Assembly (NCBI GenBank): GCA_018304465.1
Contig: JAGVWC010000009.1
Coordinates: 124,001 to 188,000, forward strand
DNA: 64,000 nucleotides
From: Candidatus Iainarchaeum sp.
GTDB lineage: Archaea > Iainarchaeota > Iainarchaeia > Iainarchaeales > JAGVWC01
Direction: 5' to 3'
The notes under the pieces were generated by a model. That model had not been told where the DNA came from. It was given only the letters and a program-made list of their open reading frames with translations, and searched no databases. Of the stretch, positions 37,860 to 46,241 are shown one piece after another (the first letter of the stretch is position 1; each line of letters begins with the position of its first letter). The position numbers were made by a program, and so were the translations under genes.

Positions 37860-39209
37860 ATGTTTTCCGCAAAAGGACTTGCGATTTTTTTCGTCTTGGT
37901 TTTGTCGATGTCGGTTTTTGCCGACGGAATGATCGTGAACCCGGATATGATGCCGGTGCGACAAGACCGGCAAGAAGCCTTTATTGTCCACGAAAACGGA
38001 ATCCAATCCATGGTCCTGATGGTTAATCTGCAAGAAGCCATTAACACGACGGAGTCGCACGTGTGGATTTTTCCGGTTCCCGCAAAACCCGAGGATATTT
38101 CCATCGCGAATCTGAAAGGTTTTCCCGCGATGACGGGAAAAGACGTCAAAACTCAGTTGACCGACAATCTTTTTTTCCTTGAAGCCTACATGACGACAGC
38201 GGCGTTTCCGCCGTTTGTCATTTTCCCGCTGTTGATGATCGCGACCCCGATGAATTCGTACAGCAACGGAATGCCGATGGCCGACCTTAGAACGACCCAA
38301 GATTCGTACGGAGTCGATATTTACCAGCACATCGACAAGTACGGTTTGGCAACCGAAGTCATCAAAGCGGATGACGTAGTCCGCTTTGAAAGCTACTTAA
38401 ATGCCCGAGGAACCAATCTGTCGGATGAAGCCGAAAGTTTTTTGACGGAGTATATGGGAAAAGATTACTCGTTTGTCGTCAGTTGGATCAGCGACCCGGA
38501 AGAAGCGCGTGAAGTGACCGGCAATAACGATTATTATTATCGTCAGACGAATCCGATCGGAGTGTTCGTCCGGTTTCCGTCCGAAAATGTTTTTTTTCCG
38601 TTAAAACCCACCGCGTATTACGGAACCGATTCGTTTCCGGTGATCGTCAACGTGAAAGGTTTTTTTAATCCCGAAATTTACCAAAACGTCAAGGAATCCA
38701 CCACGATTTCGCATCATCAAGTGGATTTTTGGCGGCGAACGATTTCCGAGGAAGAATCCTTGCGGCAAGTGTTTGGAGAAAACATTCCTTCTTCCTTGCT
38801 TTTCACGCGAATCCAGATCAATTCGCAAGCCCAATATTTTACGGAGGACTTGTCGTTTACGCGGTCCGAAGCGTGGTCTCCGCATATCATGAATTTTTTC
38901 AATCAAACGTGGATTTTTTGGTTTGTGGTGCTGTTTGCTTTATCCGGATTGGTTTCGGCTTCGTTAACCAAGCGGGTTTTGAAATTGAACTGGACGCATT
39001 TGGATGTCGTCGAGCTTTCCGTCGCGAATTTCTTTTCGATCATCGGCGCGGGAATCGTCATGGCCGTGATTCCAAAAAACCGGTTTAACGTGGAAGAAAA
39101 ATCCTCGTTCGAAAAACGCCTTTTGTCGCTTGCGGTGTTTGAAGGATTTTTTCTGGTCGCAACCGTCATCTTGTTTTTGGTGACGTTGCTGATGCTCGCG
39201 GTCAAATAA
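37860..39209 (+). CDS. Exported DUF2330-like protein with C-terminal membrane helices
   Basis: 449 residues. Signal peptide 1-21 (LAIFFVLVLSMSVFADG). The ectodomain begins with MIVNPDMMPVRQDRQEAFIV, followed by an HVWIFPVPAKPEDI segment, which is the usual start of DUF2330 proteins (function unknown). Near the C-terminus are a helix at ~356-376 (IFWFVVLFALSGLVSA) and two more hydrophobic helices at ~390-403 and ~425-447, so the protein is anchored with the main domain outside. The family match is from memory of the pattern and is not a search result. The next gene is convergent, with stops two bases apart. Confidence 0.65.
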   Translation: MFSAKGLAIFFVLVLSMSVFADGMIVNPDMMPVRQDRQEAFIVHENGIQSMVLMVNLQEAINTTESHVWIFPVPAKPEDISIANLKGFPAMTGKDVKTQLTDNLFFLEAYMTTAAFPPFVIFPLLMIATPMNSYSNGMPMADLRTTQDSYGVDIYQHIDKYGLATEVIKADDVVRFESYLNARGTNLSDEAESFLTEYMGKDYSFVVSWISDPEEAREVTGNNDYYYRQTNPIGVFVRFPSENVFFPLKPTAYYGTDSFPVIVNVKGFFNPEIYQNVKESTTISHHQVDFWRRTISEEESLRQVFGENIPSSLLFTRIQINSQAQYFTEDLSFTRSEAWSPHIMNFFNQTWIFWFVVLFALSGLVSASLTKRVLKLNWTHLDVVELSVANFFSIIGAGIVMAVIPKNRFNVEEKSSFEKRLLSLAVFEGFFLVATVILFLVTLLMLAVK

Positions 39210-39211
39210 AA

Positions 39212-39886
39212 TCAGATTTCTTTTTCCGGAATATGAACCGCGATTCCGGCTTTTTCCGCGAACGAAACCGCGTCTTGTTTGGTTCCGACGATGCTTCCAA
39301 AATGCATCGGGATCACGAGCCGCGGATTGATGGTACGCGCGGCTTTTACTGCTTCGTCCACCGTCATGACGTAGGTCCCGGAGATCGGCAGAAACGCCAC
39401 GTGGATTTTCTTTATTTTTTTCATTTCCGGAATGAAATCGGTGTCTCCGGCAAAGTAATAGCGGATATCATCCATTTCGAATACGAATCCGAGTTTTTGA
39501 TCTTCTTTGGGATGAAACGGAACGCCTTGTGAACGAAACTTGTTGGTGTTGTACGCCGGAATTCCCGTGATCTGGAGTCCTTCGACTTCGAGGGATTCGT
39601 CCGGATGCAGGACTTGAACGTTTCCGGTGAGCGCTTTGACGGCTTGAACGGAAGCAACAATTCGGGTCTCTTTTCCCGAAACTTTTTCGATGTCTTTGGG
39701 GCTGCAGTGATCGCGGTGTTCGTGGGAAATCAAAACAACGTCGGCTTTTTTTGAAAAAGAACCGATGTCATACGGGTCAATCACGATTTTTTTGGAGCCC
39801 GTGATAAAAAATCCGTCGTGTCCCAGCCAATCAATGGAATGCACCAAATCGTCAATATCCCTGGTTGGTTCGATCGTGCTGGTCAT
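39212..39886 (-). CDS. Metallo-beta-lactamase-fold metal-dependent hydrolase
   Basis: 224 residues. The HxHxDH metal motif is present as SHEHRDHCSP (~68-77), with the further ligands GDTDF and the late MHFGS histidine, so the two-metal site looks intact. Length and order fit the UPF0173/YcfX-like group of small hydrolases of unknown substrate. The frame is open to 39940, but ATG 39886 lies 26 bases from a TTTTAT (plus-strand 39910-39915) TATA box, so the shorter start is chosen. The gene converges on the DUF2330-like gene. Confidence 0.85.
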   Translation of the reverse strand: MTSTIEPTRDIDDLVHSIDWLGHDGFFITGSKKIVIDPYDIGSFSKKADVVLISHEHRDHCSPKDIEKVSGKETRIVASVQAVKALTGNVQVLHPDESLEVEGLQITGIPAYNTNKFRSQGVPFHPKEDQKLGFVFEMDDIRYYFAGDTDFIPEMKKIKKIHVAFLPISGTYVMTVDEAVKAARTINPRLVIPMHFGSIVGTKQDAVSFAEKAGIAVHIPEKEI

Positions 39887-39909
39887 AGTAGGATAATGAA
39901 ACGAAATGG

Positions 39910-39915
39910 TTTTAT
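39910..39915 (-). promoter_or_regulatory. TATA box of the metallo-hydrolase gene
   Basis: ATAAAA on the minus strand, about 26 bases before ATG 39886; it argues for that start over the longer frame. Confidence 0.55.
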
Positions 39916-40010
39916 GGGTAACGAAAACCTGTTTTTGCAAAGAGTTTTTTGGCGTTTTTGAAAAAGAAAAAATGACTATCTTGCGACGTTACTTTTTCGG
40001 ATCAAAAAAA

Positions 40011-40131
40011 TGCAGGGAGGCGGATTCGAACCGCCGAACGCACTAAGCGGCCGGCTCGTTCCAATTTTTCGCAGAATATTTCACGAAAAACTGCCTGAAG
40101 CCGGGAGGTTTGACCGCTCCCCAATCCCTGC
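40011..40131 (-). tRNA. tRNA-Leu (anticodon CAG) with a 37-base intron
   Basis: Exons read on the minus strand: acceptor GCAGGGA/TCCCTGC, a leucine-type D arm, anticodon stem CCGGC/GCCGG with loop TTCAGG-A, a long variable arm (CCGCTTAGTGCGTTC) and T arm GGCGG/CCGCC with loop TTCGAAT. The discriminator is A. The intron (40057-40093) follows position 37, the canonical archaeal site, and can form a TTTTTCG/CGAAAAA helix. The 5' exon and part of the intron are also the 3' end of the endonuclease frame 40081-41157. Confidence 0.93.
40057..40093 (-). other. Archaeal tRNA intron in tRNA-Leu(CAG)
   Basis: 37 bases between position 37 and position 38. The internal helix TTTTTCG/CGAAAAA with flanking exon pairs allows a bulge-helix-bulge structure for the tRNA splicing endonuclease. 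Exact cleavage points could shift by a base or two. Confidence 0.8.
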
Positions 40132-41157
40132 AAGGGAAAACAAGAGGTTTAAACGATCCTCTCGTTTGGGCAAATAATTCGCTACCAGAACATCTTTTAA
40201 CCTTTTTATCTGGGATTTTGGGATCGAAAAGTCATTTTGGATATATTTGCCGTTCTTTAAGTGGGTTCCGTAATATTTGGCTTCAACTCCGTTTTTCTCC
40301 AGAAGAATGAGCAAGTCGTCTATGAGTCGCTTGCTTCTGAACGTGCATCCCATTCCACGGCCATGTTTTCCGATATCGCTGTCGATTAAGCCGGAAATAA
40401 ATGGAATCTGCTCTCGCACAGGCAATTGTTTAATTGTGTCCGGGATGCATGCTTTTTCGCTTTTTTTTCCACTTGGAATTCCAATAATGTTTACAAAGAA
40501 TCTGTAGAGCGCCTTGTTTGCCTTGCGCAGATCCCACGAAGGCCAATGGCTGTCCTTATATTGAAATGAAATTCGATTAATCTCAAACAATTTGAAAAAA
40601 ATTGGCGATACTTTGTCCTGTAAAAACTCTTTTTGGCTACTTGTAAGAATTACAACAAAAGCATTGTTTCCATCCCGCCCATATTTTTTAACCGAAAAAC
40701 AGCCGTCGCCCATAAGAATTCCAGTTAAATAAAGCAAGTCCGGAGAAAGCTCCTTTGGAATTCGAATAACCTCCTGAGTCGTGCTCGAAACATAGTCAAT
40801 CTGCTCAGCTAGTTCAGTCAGTTCCTTTTCTTCAATGAAAAATTTCAGCTTTTCGATTGCAATCAAAGGGATTGAAGCCCTTCCGCAGAACCAGTCTTTG
40901 AAAACACATTGCTTAATCGGATATCCTATTTTTTCGGCCCATTTTTTTCGCCACGAGAATCCAGTTTTTTTAACCAGTCTTTGATCGATATTCCGAATCT
41001 TTTGAACAATCGGGATCGCTTTGGTATTTCGGATCGTCGGGTTTTTGCAGTACTTTGGCAATATTGTATATACCCTCAGACACCTGCGCAGAGTGGTGTC
41101 TTCCGCAGGAACATGTAAACGAAATATATCCAAAGTCATGCAAAAAATACAGTTCAT
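40081..41157 (-). CDS. LAGLIDADG homing endonuclease overlapping tRNA-Leu
   Basis: Up to 358 residues. Two LAGLIDADG motifs are visible: LTGILMGDGCF (~143-153) and FISGLIDSDIG (~253-263), each followed by the expected beta-sheet region, so it is a single-chain two-motif enzyme that cuts a long DNA site. An N-terminal helical region (~40-110) could be a DNA-binding extension. The start may be ATG 41157 or ATG 41139. The last 17 residues are encoded by the 5' exon of tRNA-Leu(CAG) and part of its intron; the TGA lies in the intron. The tRNA intron itself is too small to contain it, so the gene sits next to the tRNA and not inside its intron. It appears intact. Confidence 0.88.
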   Translation of the reverse strand: MNCIFCMTLDIFRLHVPAEDTTLRRCLRVYTILPKYCKNPTIRNTKAIPIVQKIRNIDQRLVKKTGFSWRKKWAEKIGYPIKQCVFKDWFCGRASIPLIAIEKLKFFIEEKELTELAEQIDYVSSTTQEVIRIPKELSPDLLYLTGILMGDGCFSVKKYGRDGNNAFVVILTSSQKEFLQDKVSPIFFKLFEINRISFQYKDSHWPSWDLRKANKALYRFFVNIIGIPSGKKSEKACIPDTIKQLPVREQIPFISGLIDSDIGKHGRGMGCTFRSKRLIDDLLILLEKNGVEAKYYGTHLKNGKYIQNDFSIPKSQIKRLKDVLVANYLPKREDRLNLLFSLAGIGERSNLPASGSFS

Positions 41158-41208
41158 CGCATAATAAGGGAAAGGAGGCCGCTCTGCCAGTGATTCACAG
41201 TCTGGCGG

Positions 41209-41226
41209 GCATAAAGGCTTTTATGC
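41209..41226 (-). terminator. Hairpin between the endonuclease and membrane-protein genes
   Basis: GCATAAA/TTTATGC, a perfect seven-pair stem with a four-base loop, lies five bases after the stop of the minus-strand gene 41231-42406. It may end or stabilise that transcript. A second small stem, GCCAG/CTGGC, occupies 41186-41206. Confidence 0.4.
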
Positions 41227-41230
41227 GTTT

Positions 41231-42406
41231 TCAGATGCGCAAGAGTTTGTTGATTGCGAGTTCCCATTTTTCAGGATCTGAAACTGAATAGAATTCCGGT
41301 TTTTGTTTGTTAGCCCGGCTGATTTGGAGTCCGTCTTTTTCCGCGGTGGCGCTCACGACTTTTGGCAGGTCGGTCGAAACGGTCCGTAGACTTCCGACAT
41401 AGACCAGACGTTTATTCGTCAAATACAGGTCTCCGCCGTCTATTTTTCTCCATTCCAAGTGTGATTCGGATTGACCCATGTGGATTCTGACGCCTTTGGC
41501 AACGCGAAAGCTTCCGCCACCATAGTTTCGAATCGATCTTGGTTCAAAAAATGCGACAGGTTCTGAAAAATGAAGAACTTCGCCTTTTTGTAATTGTAAT
41601 GAGTCCGTGTCTGTAAGGATAGGGAGGTTTCCCTTTTCGATGTTTGAAAGCGTGTTTTCGCGTACCGTTTTTCCCGTATCCCGAATCCACTCCAGATCTT
41701 GGGTGGTGAGAACGGAACCGTTGAAGCGCTGGTTTGAATCGCGCAAGTCGGTCGAGATTACAAACTGGTTTTCTCCTTTTGAAGTGAATAACGACAAGCA
41801 ATTAGAACATTGGATATTGCGGGAACGCAGCAGGCCGAAAAGGCTCTGGTGTTCGATTATATTCAAACCGGCCTTTTTGCAAAACGGGCACGTTCCCAAT
41901 TCAGTGACCAAATCATGCTCTGGACCGGCCAAAATTTCAACTGGCGGGGGGAGTTGATTTTGAGTTTTTTTTGGAGCGATTGGTTTTTGTTCGAATTCTT
42001 TTGGAACCAGGGGGACCAGTTTTTCTGGTAAGACATTTTTAATTGGTGCTGGCGTCGTGGGTTTTCTTGATTTATACCATCCGATTGCAAAACCAAGTAC
42101 AACCAAGAGCCCGATGCCACCAGCAATCAGCATCAACAGAAAATAGAGGGCGCCTGGAACGACCCACCACCAGGAAATCTTTTCTTCCGCGCGGTTCTTG
42201 TAAAGCAGGTGTGAGGAGTATCCCAAGAGAGGCAAAAAAATCAGCAAAAGCAGGCCAAAAAAACCAACCAATATCGAGTTTTTATTGTAAGAATAAACAA
42301 TTAGACCCACGACTACAAGAAAGAAATTTGCAACGAGCCAAAATTTGTATTTGCCGGCAGGGGACAGCGAATCAAGCTTTTGCATCAATCTCTCAAGTTG
42401 GTTCAT
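41231..42406 (-). CDS. Membrane protein with zinc ribbon and C-terminal PH/GRAM-like domain
   Basis: 391 residues. Hydrophobic helices lie at ~21-40, ~45-66, and two between ~79 and ~110 (WWWVVPGALYFLLMLIAGG). A Pro/Lys-rich linker leads to a four-Cys zinc ribbon (CPFC ... CSNC), then a ~150-residue beta-rich domain with GDLYLTNKRLVYVG near the end, the hallmark of GRAM/PH-like bacterial and archaeal domains. It is probably a membrane-bound sensor or scaffold; the substrate is unknown. ATG 42406 is 63 bases from the divergent start at 42470, so the two genes share a short promoter region. Confidence 0.7.
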   Translation of the reverse strand: MNQLERLMQKLDSLSPAGKYKFWLVANFFLVVVGLIVYSYNKNSILVGFFGLLLLIFLPLLGYSSHLLYKNRAEEKISWWWVVPGALYFLLMLIAGGIGLLVVLGFAIGWYKSRKPTTPAPIKNVLPEKLVPLVPKEFEQKPIAPKKTQNQLPPPVEILAGPEHDLVTELGTCPFCKKAGLNIIEHQSLFGLLRSRNIQCSNCLSLFTSKGENQFVISTDLRDSNQRFNGSVLTTQDLEWIRDTGKTVRENTLSNIEKGNLPILTDTDSLQLQKGEVLHFSEPVAFFEPRSIRNYGGGSFRVAKGVRIHMGQSESHLEWRKIDGGDLYLTNKRLVYVGSLRTVSTDLPKVVSATAEKDGLQISRANKQKPEFYSVSDPEKWELAINKLLRI

Positions 42407-42469
42407 TGACCCACCAAAAACCCGATTGTAAGTATGCTACAAGGTATTTTAATTGGGTTTCGACTCATG

Positions 42470-43555
42470 CAATCTATGCTTTTGCAAAAACGTTTTTCAC
42501 AGGATAAAATCGGCCAGGACGACTGGGTTAAGCATGGGTCCGGTGATTGGCAGGTTTTGCTGAGTTGCTATTTTGGCCATCAATACACGCAAACGTTGAA
42601 AGAAACGCTTGGCATGCAAATGGGCAAAACAATCCTAATCACGAGAAACGGGTATACGTCGACCAATACAGAAAAAGAAGCGCTCTCCAAGTTCGGAAAT
42701 CATTTGGTCGACTTGGTGAAAAAAGACCCAACAATCGTGGCAAGTTGGTGTTCAGAGCTTAAAAAACAGGCCGATATTGTTGAACGCGTAATCAAGGACT
42801 TGAGAAAAGATCCTTTTGGAGAAAGACAATTCAAGACCTACGTGGACTGCTTGTATCCGTATGTTACTCCGCATCAGGCGATCAAGCAAGTCGTGAATTA
42901 TCTTCCGCTTCCCTTGCTTGAAAAATATATGCCACAATTCCAAGAAGCGCGGCAATACGCAGAAAAAGCATACGAAGAAGCACGAGTGTATGCGTATGAA
43001 TTCGCGAACGGATTTGAAAAAGAAACAAAATATCCCGCCAAATGCCTTTTGTGTCTGACCGAAAAAGAAATCAAAAATTATTTCAAGACAGGAAAGCTTA
43101 TTCCGAAAAAGAAACTGGAAGAACGACTGAAGGCCGGTGCGGTGCTATTCGAGGATGGAAAATACTTCGTGGTTTCAGGGTCCGAAACCGATGCAATCGA
43201 AGCGGCCATGCATTCGCACGAGAAAAAAGGCGAAATATCAGGCACCTCCGCATACCCTGGAAAAGTCACAGGAATTGTGAAAATCGTGTTCAAGCCCGAA
43301 GAAGGAGAAAAATTCAACGAAGGAGACATTTTGGTTTCTGGAAATACCCGCCCGTTTCTGTTGCCCGTGATGGCCAAATCCAAAGCGATTGTGACCGAAG
43401 CAGGTGGCCTGTTGAGCCATGCCGCAATCACGGCACGCGAATACAAAAAACCCACTATTGTGGGCGCGGTTGGAGTCACAACTGTTTTCAAAGATGGAGA
43501 CTTGGTCGAAGTAGACGCGACAAAAGGAATCATCCGAAAAATATCTAAACGCTAG
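42470..43555 (+). CDS. Orphan PEP-utilising (phosphohistidine swivelling) domain protein
   Basis: 361 residues from ATG 42470; ATG 42434 is in frame, but a TATTTTAA element at 42446-42453 lies ~22 bases before 42470, favouring the shorter start. Residues ~255-361 are a phosphohistidine domain: SGTSAYPGKVTGIVKIV, then GGLLSHAAITAREY with the His that carries phosphate in PEP synthase and PPDK, then TIVGAVGVTTVFKDGDLVEVD. The ATP-grasp and PEP-binding TIM-barrel domains of those enzymes are absent. The helical N-terminal part contains KCLLCLTEKEI, as in the linker of PEP-synthase-like proteins. It may act with a separate phosphoryl donor; the reaction is unknown. Confidence 0.8.
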   Translation, partial: QSMLLQKRFSQDKIGQDDWVKHGSGDWQVLLSCYFGHQYTQTLKETLGMQMGKTILITRNGYTSTNTEKEALSKFGNHLVDLVKKDPTIVASWCSELKKQADIVERVIKDLRKDPFGERQFKTYVDCLYPYVTPHQAIKQVVNYLPLPLLEKYMPQFQEARQYAEKAYEEARVYAYEFANGFEKETKYPAKCLLCLTEKEIKNYFKTGKLIPKKKLEERLKAGAVLFEDGKYFVVSGSETDAIEAAMHSHEKKGEISGTSAYPGKVTGIVKIVFKPEEGEKFNEGDILVSGNTRPFLLPVMAKSKAIVTEAGGLLSHAAITAREYKKPTIVGAVGVTTVFKDGDLVEVDATKGIIRKISKR

Positions 43556-44466
43556 TGCCGAATGGTCTTGTTTTTCTTCAGGACAACGGTCTTTATGCTT
43601 CCGTCGCTGAACAAGAGTTGTGAAACGCTTTCGCCCCTGGCAATCAACCCGCCCATTTTTTCGCGTTCCATGCCAGTCAATGCGCGCGCTTCGGCATCAA
43701 TATCACCTGCGATTCCAGGGACGCCGCCGTGACCAAAGTACCCTAAGAAGATGACCGGGTCTTTTGCGCCAAAGCGTTTGTTCCGGATATTCTCTAGAAT
43801 AGTTTCCTTCATTTTCCGGACTGTGAGGGCTCTTTTAAGAAAATCTTTTCGGAGCTCCCAGCCTTTGACCGGTTCTCCTTTGGTCCAACGCGTAAACTCA
43901 TCCACTACGGCAGAAACCTCTTGCTTAGTCTTTGGATAATAACTCAAATGCGCTGGCGCACGCAGGATATGAAGATCAGGCGTAGTATGAGCAAACTGGC
44001 CGACGAGCGGAATCTTTTTGTCCCGAAAACGCATCGACAACCCCTGTCGAACGAATTCGCCGGTTTCGATCGCGCGGACTAGTGGCGAATACACCCCATT
44101 GAATACAACGCCCCTGTTTTGAAGATCACGCGAAACTTGTTTTGACCGCATGAGCTCGTTCGCAATCCGCTCGCCTTGGGCCATCGATTTCGCTTCCCCA
44201 GGCAGATCAAGACCATACAAGTGCTCTTGTCGATGCTTCGCTGGATAGTGACCACCCTTCAACGGAACAATTCCGAATCGTGACGCTACATCCGTTCGAG
44301 GCGTATTACCGACGGATTCGTGGCGCATGACACTCATCACAGCGACTAATCGAGGAGACGTTTTCCGATGCAGTGCGGTCGGGTTCAAGCCGACACGGGA
44401 TGAGTTAGGAGGTTGACGACGACCTGCAGGTATTCGGGTACGTGCTGACTTTGACTGCAACTTCAT
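43552..44466 (-). CDS. Histidine-phosphatase-superfamily protein
   Basis: 304 residues from ATG 44466. Family signatures: VMRHESVGN near residue ~46, carrying the RH of the RHG motif that forms the phosphohistidine; YSPLVRAIETGEFV, equal to SPLxRAxETA; and a late GYFGHGG with the second catalytic His. The third position is Glu instead of Gly (RHE). The first ~40 residues are basic and probably disordered. A palindromic TATTTAAATA (44489-44498) lies 28 bases upstream. Its stop overlaps that of the PEP-domain gene in a shared CTAG. Substrate unknown. Confidence 0.75.
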   Translation of the reverse strand: MKLQSKSARTRIPAGRRQPPNSSRVGLNPTALHRKTSPRLVAVMSVMRHESVGNTPRTDVASRFGIVPLKGGHYPAKHRQEHLYGLDLPGEAKSMAQGERIANELMRSKQVSRDLQNRGVVFNGVYSPLVRAIETGEFVRQGLSMRFRDKKIPLVGQFAHTTPDLHILRAPAHLSYYPKTKQEVSAVVDEFTRWTKGEPVKGWELRKDFLKRALTVRKMKETILENIRNKRFGAKDPVIFLGYFGHGGVPGIAGDIDAEARALTGMEREKMGGLIARGESVSQLLFSDGSIKTVVLKKNKTIRH

Positions 44467-44488
44467 CAATTAAGCATCTTCTTTAAAG

Positions 44489-44498
44489 TATTTAAATA
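44489..44498 (-). promoter_or_regulatory. TATA box of the histidine-phosphatase-like gene
   Basis: TATTTAAATA, centred about 28 bases before ATG 44466 on the minus strand; a leaderless layout. Confidence 0.6.
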
Positions 44499-44536
44499 TA
44501 TTTTGACTGGTTTTTTGAAAACTGGTACGCACGTGT

Positions 44537-45298
44537 TCAAGGCATTTTTTCTCTTTGCAAGTGGTCAATTATCGCTATGAGTTCTCGATCTTTGGCTTTC
44601 TCGGCGGCTTCTTCGGCGAGAAACAAAAAACCAAGCGGGTCTGTCGAAGCAGTTCTTGCGTTTTTTATTGCCATTGCTATCCATCCAACGCTTACTTGCT
44701 TCCAGTCTGCTCTTGTTTTGGCTTTTCTTGCGAACGCAGTAATAAGTCGTTGTGCTTCTGCAAAGTCCTTGCGCAGTATTTTATTCCACAGATTTGGAAT
44801 TAGGACTTCTTCTGTGCGAACGGGGACTTTTGGAACTCCGCTTGGCAAGCCCTTTTTTTTGACCAGTTGTTCAAGAAGACCATGAAAATCAGTTCCGCCT
44901 CCGATTCGAATCTTTGGCGCCCCTTTCGAATTACCTTTTCGACCAGAGACTGACTGTTGCCTCTCCGATGTACGGCTCTTTACTCTAGTCGGGGTTTTCG
45001 AAGCCATCCTTCGTTTATCTAACACGCGAGTTATACGCTTCGTTACCGCTGCCCGCGTTTTGGGATTCGCTGCTTGTCTGGCCAAGTCTATCAATAGATT
45101 TGCGTGGTGTTCACGACTAAACTCGCGGCCCATTCCGCTTTGAAGAAAGCGTGATAGTCGGTCTGCGACTCGTTGTACATCTTTTGGGTTTGAATATCGT
45201 GCTGTTTTCAGTCTTTTTCTGTACGGTATTTGAGGCAAGAAATCCCTTTCGGAAGTGTATGCTGTTTTGTCTATAAATAGGTTTCGTTCAGTATTCAT
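44537..45298 (-). CDS. Hypothetical basic protein next to an insertion sequence
   Basis: 253 residues, soluble, rich in Lys and Arg in its first 130 residues (RMASKTPTRVKSRTSERQQS), with a helical C-terminal half (FAEAQRLITAFARKAKTRAD; FLFLAEEAAEKAKDRELIAI) that may be a helical repeat. No known family. ATG 45298 lies 13 bases from the inferred end of the insertion sequence, and the nearest TATA-like sequence (TTTTAAAT, 45321-45328) lies inside the IS end. The IS may therefore have replaced the natural promoter or now supplies one. The protein could be longer if a former start was cut off. Confidence 0.6.
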   Translation of the reverse strand: MNTERNLFIDKTAYTSERDFLPQIPYRKRLKTARYSNPKDVQRVADRLSRFLQSGMGREFSREHHANLLIDLARQAANPKTRAAVTKRITRVLDKRRMASKTPTRVKSRTSERQQSVSGRKGNSKGAPKIRIGGGTDFHGLLEQLVKKKGLPSGVPKVPVRTEEVLIPNLWNKILRKDFAEAQRLITAFARKAKTRADWKQVSVGWIAMAIKNARTASTDPLGFLFLAEEAAEKAKDRELIAIIDHLQREKMP

Positions 45299-45322
45299 GG
45301 CTGTTCAGGGTGTTGAATAGTT

Positions 45323-46207
45323 TTAAATGATGCTGGTCACGCTCCTTGCGTTGTAAGGTTGGTTGTGTTGGTGTGCGGCTAGTGCCAGCACCAGCATGCT
45401 GGTGCAGCACAACAAACAGTGTTGGGTGACTTTGGGTAGGCCGCGGACTGTGAGACTGTCGAGGTTGAACGAGAGTTTGCTTCGGCTGAAGCATCGTTCT
45501 ACGCTTGTTCGTTCGTTGTACTTTTTTGGGAGTGCGTGTGTTCGGTTTCTGGAGGCGGTAATGGGTTTTGCTCCGTAGTGGATGATGCGGTTGTAAAAGT
45601 CGGTGGTGTAGTAGGCGGCGTCTCCGAGCATTGTGCGCAGTTTGGTTCGGATCACCAGTAGCGACTTGTCAAGGAGCGGGACTGCGTGTTTGGCGTCGTT
45701 GTCTTTTCCAGTCGAGACCAAGACGGCAACGGGTAGTTCGGTTTTGGTGTCGCAGAGTATGTGTTCTTTGTACCCGTAAAACACTTTCTTTTTGGTTTTA
45801 TGCCCAAAACTCGCGTCTCGATCGGATTGCACGTGTCGGTTGGAGTACGCTTTGAGATGGGTGGAGTCGATGGCTAAAGTGTCGGCGGAGACGATGTTTT
45901 TGTGAACGAGTTCAGTCACGAGTGGGTGGAATATGTCTTCTGTTTTGTCACCGAGTCGTTTGCGGAAAACGCGAAACGTGGAGTGGTCGGGTACGCGCGG
46001 CAAGCCGCAGGCGCGCACCCAATAGGGCCGTTTGTGTAACTCGCGTTCAAGTTCCCGTTCTGACCGGATGCGTTCGATTCGTTGGAGTATTAAGGCTTTC
46101 AGCAAGCCAAGCGGAGGCAGTCGAAACTCCGAAACCTGCGTCAGCAGGTGCTCCAGCACCTGCACAGGTATTTTAACAGCCTCCAAAACCATAGATATTG
46201 GGAGCAT
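45323..46207 (-). CDS. IS4/IS5-type DDE transposase
   Basis: 294 residues. The N-terminal domain has the pattern LPPLGLLKALILQRIERI and then PDHSTFRVFRKRL, as in IS5/IS1182-like transposases. The catalytic triad is visible: Asp in LAIDSTHLKAYS, Asp in LGDAAYYTTDF and Glu in NERTSVERCFSRSK with the flanking Y/R residues of the C1 signature. No frameshift, so probably active. ATG 46207 has a strong ribosome site GAGGTGA seven bases upstream, but both lie within a hairpin (46198-46241). Confidence 0.92.
   Translation of the reverse strand: MLPISMVLEAVKIPVQVLEHLLTQVSEFRLPPLGLLKALILQRIERIRSERELERELHKRPYWVRACGLPRVPDHSTFRVFRKRLGDKTEDIFHPLVTELVHKNIVSADTLAIDSTHLKAYSNRHVQSDRDASFGHKTKKKVFYGYKEHILCDTKTELPVAVLVSTGKDNDAKHAVPLLDKSLLVIRTKLRTMLGDAAYYTTDFYNRIIHYGAKPITASRNRTHALPKKYNERTSVERCFSRSKLSFNLDSLTVRGLPKVTQHCLLCCTSMLVLALAAHQHNQPYNARSVTSII
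45388..45405. repeat. 18-base perfect palindrome inside the transposase gene
   Basis: GCACCAGCATGCTGGTGC is its own reverse complement. It lies in the 3' part of the transposase gene, near one end of the IS. It may be chance in a codon run for Leu/Ala/Ser or a structural element. Confidence 0.6.
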
Positions 46208-46241
46208 GGTTTGGTCACCTCAATGAACAAACCACTCCCAA
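46198..46241 (-). promoter_or_regulatory. Hairpin enclosing the transposase ribosome site and start codon
   Basis: TTGGGAG (46198-46204) pairs with CTCCCAA (46235-46241), and GGTTTG (46208-46213) pairs with CAAACC (46228-46233). On the minus strand the apical loop contains GAGGTGA, and the start codon lies in the internal loop between the two helices. Such structures in other insertion sequences block translation of read-through transcripts. Confidence 0.6.

Noticed and set aside
41171-41207. tRNA-like pieces on the minus strand (CTGTGAA loop, GGCAGAGCGGCC D-arm-like)
   Set aside because: The anticodon-like arm comes before the D-like arm, there is no T arm or acceptor nearby, and the permuted-tRNA layout does not fit either.
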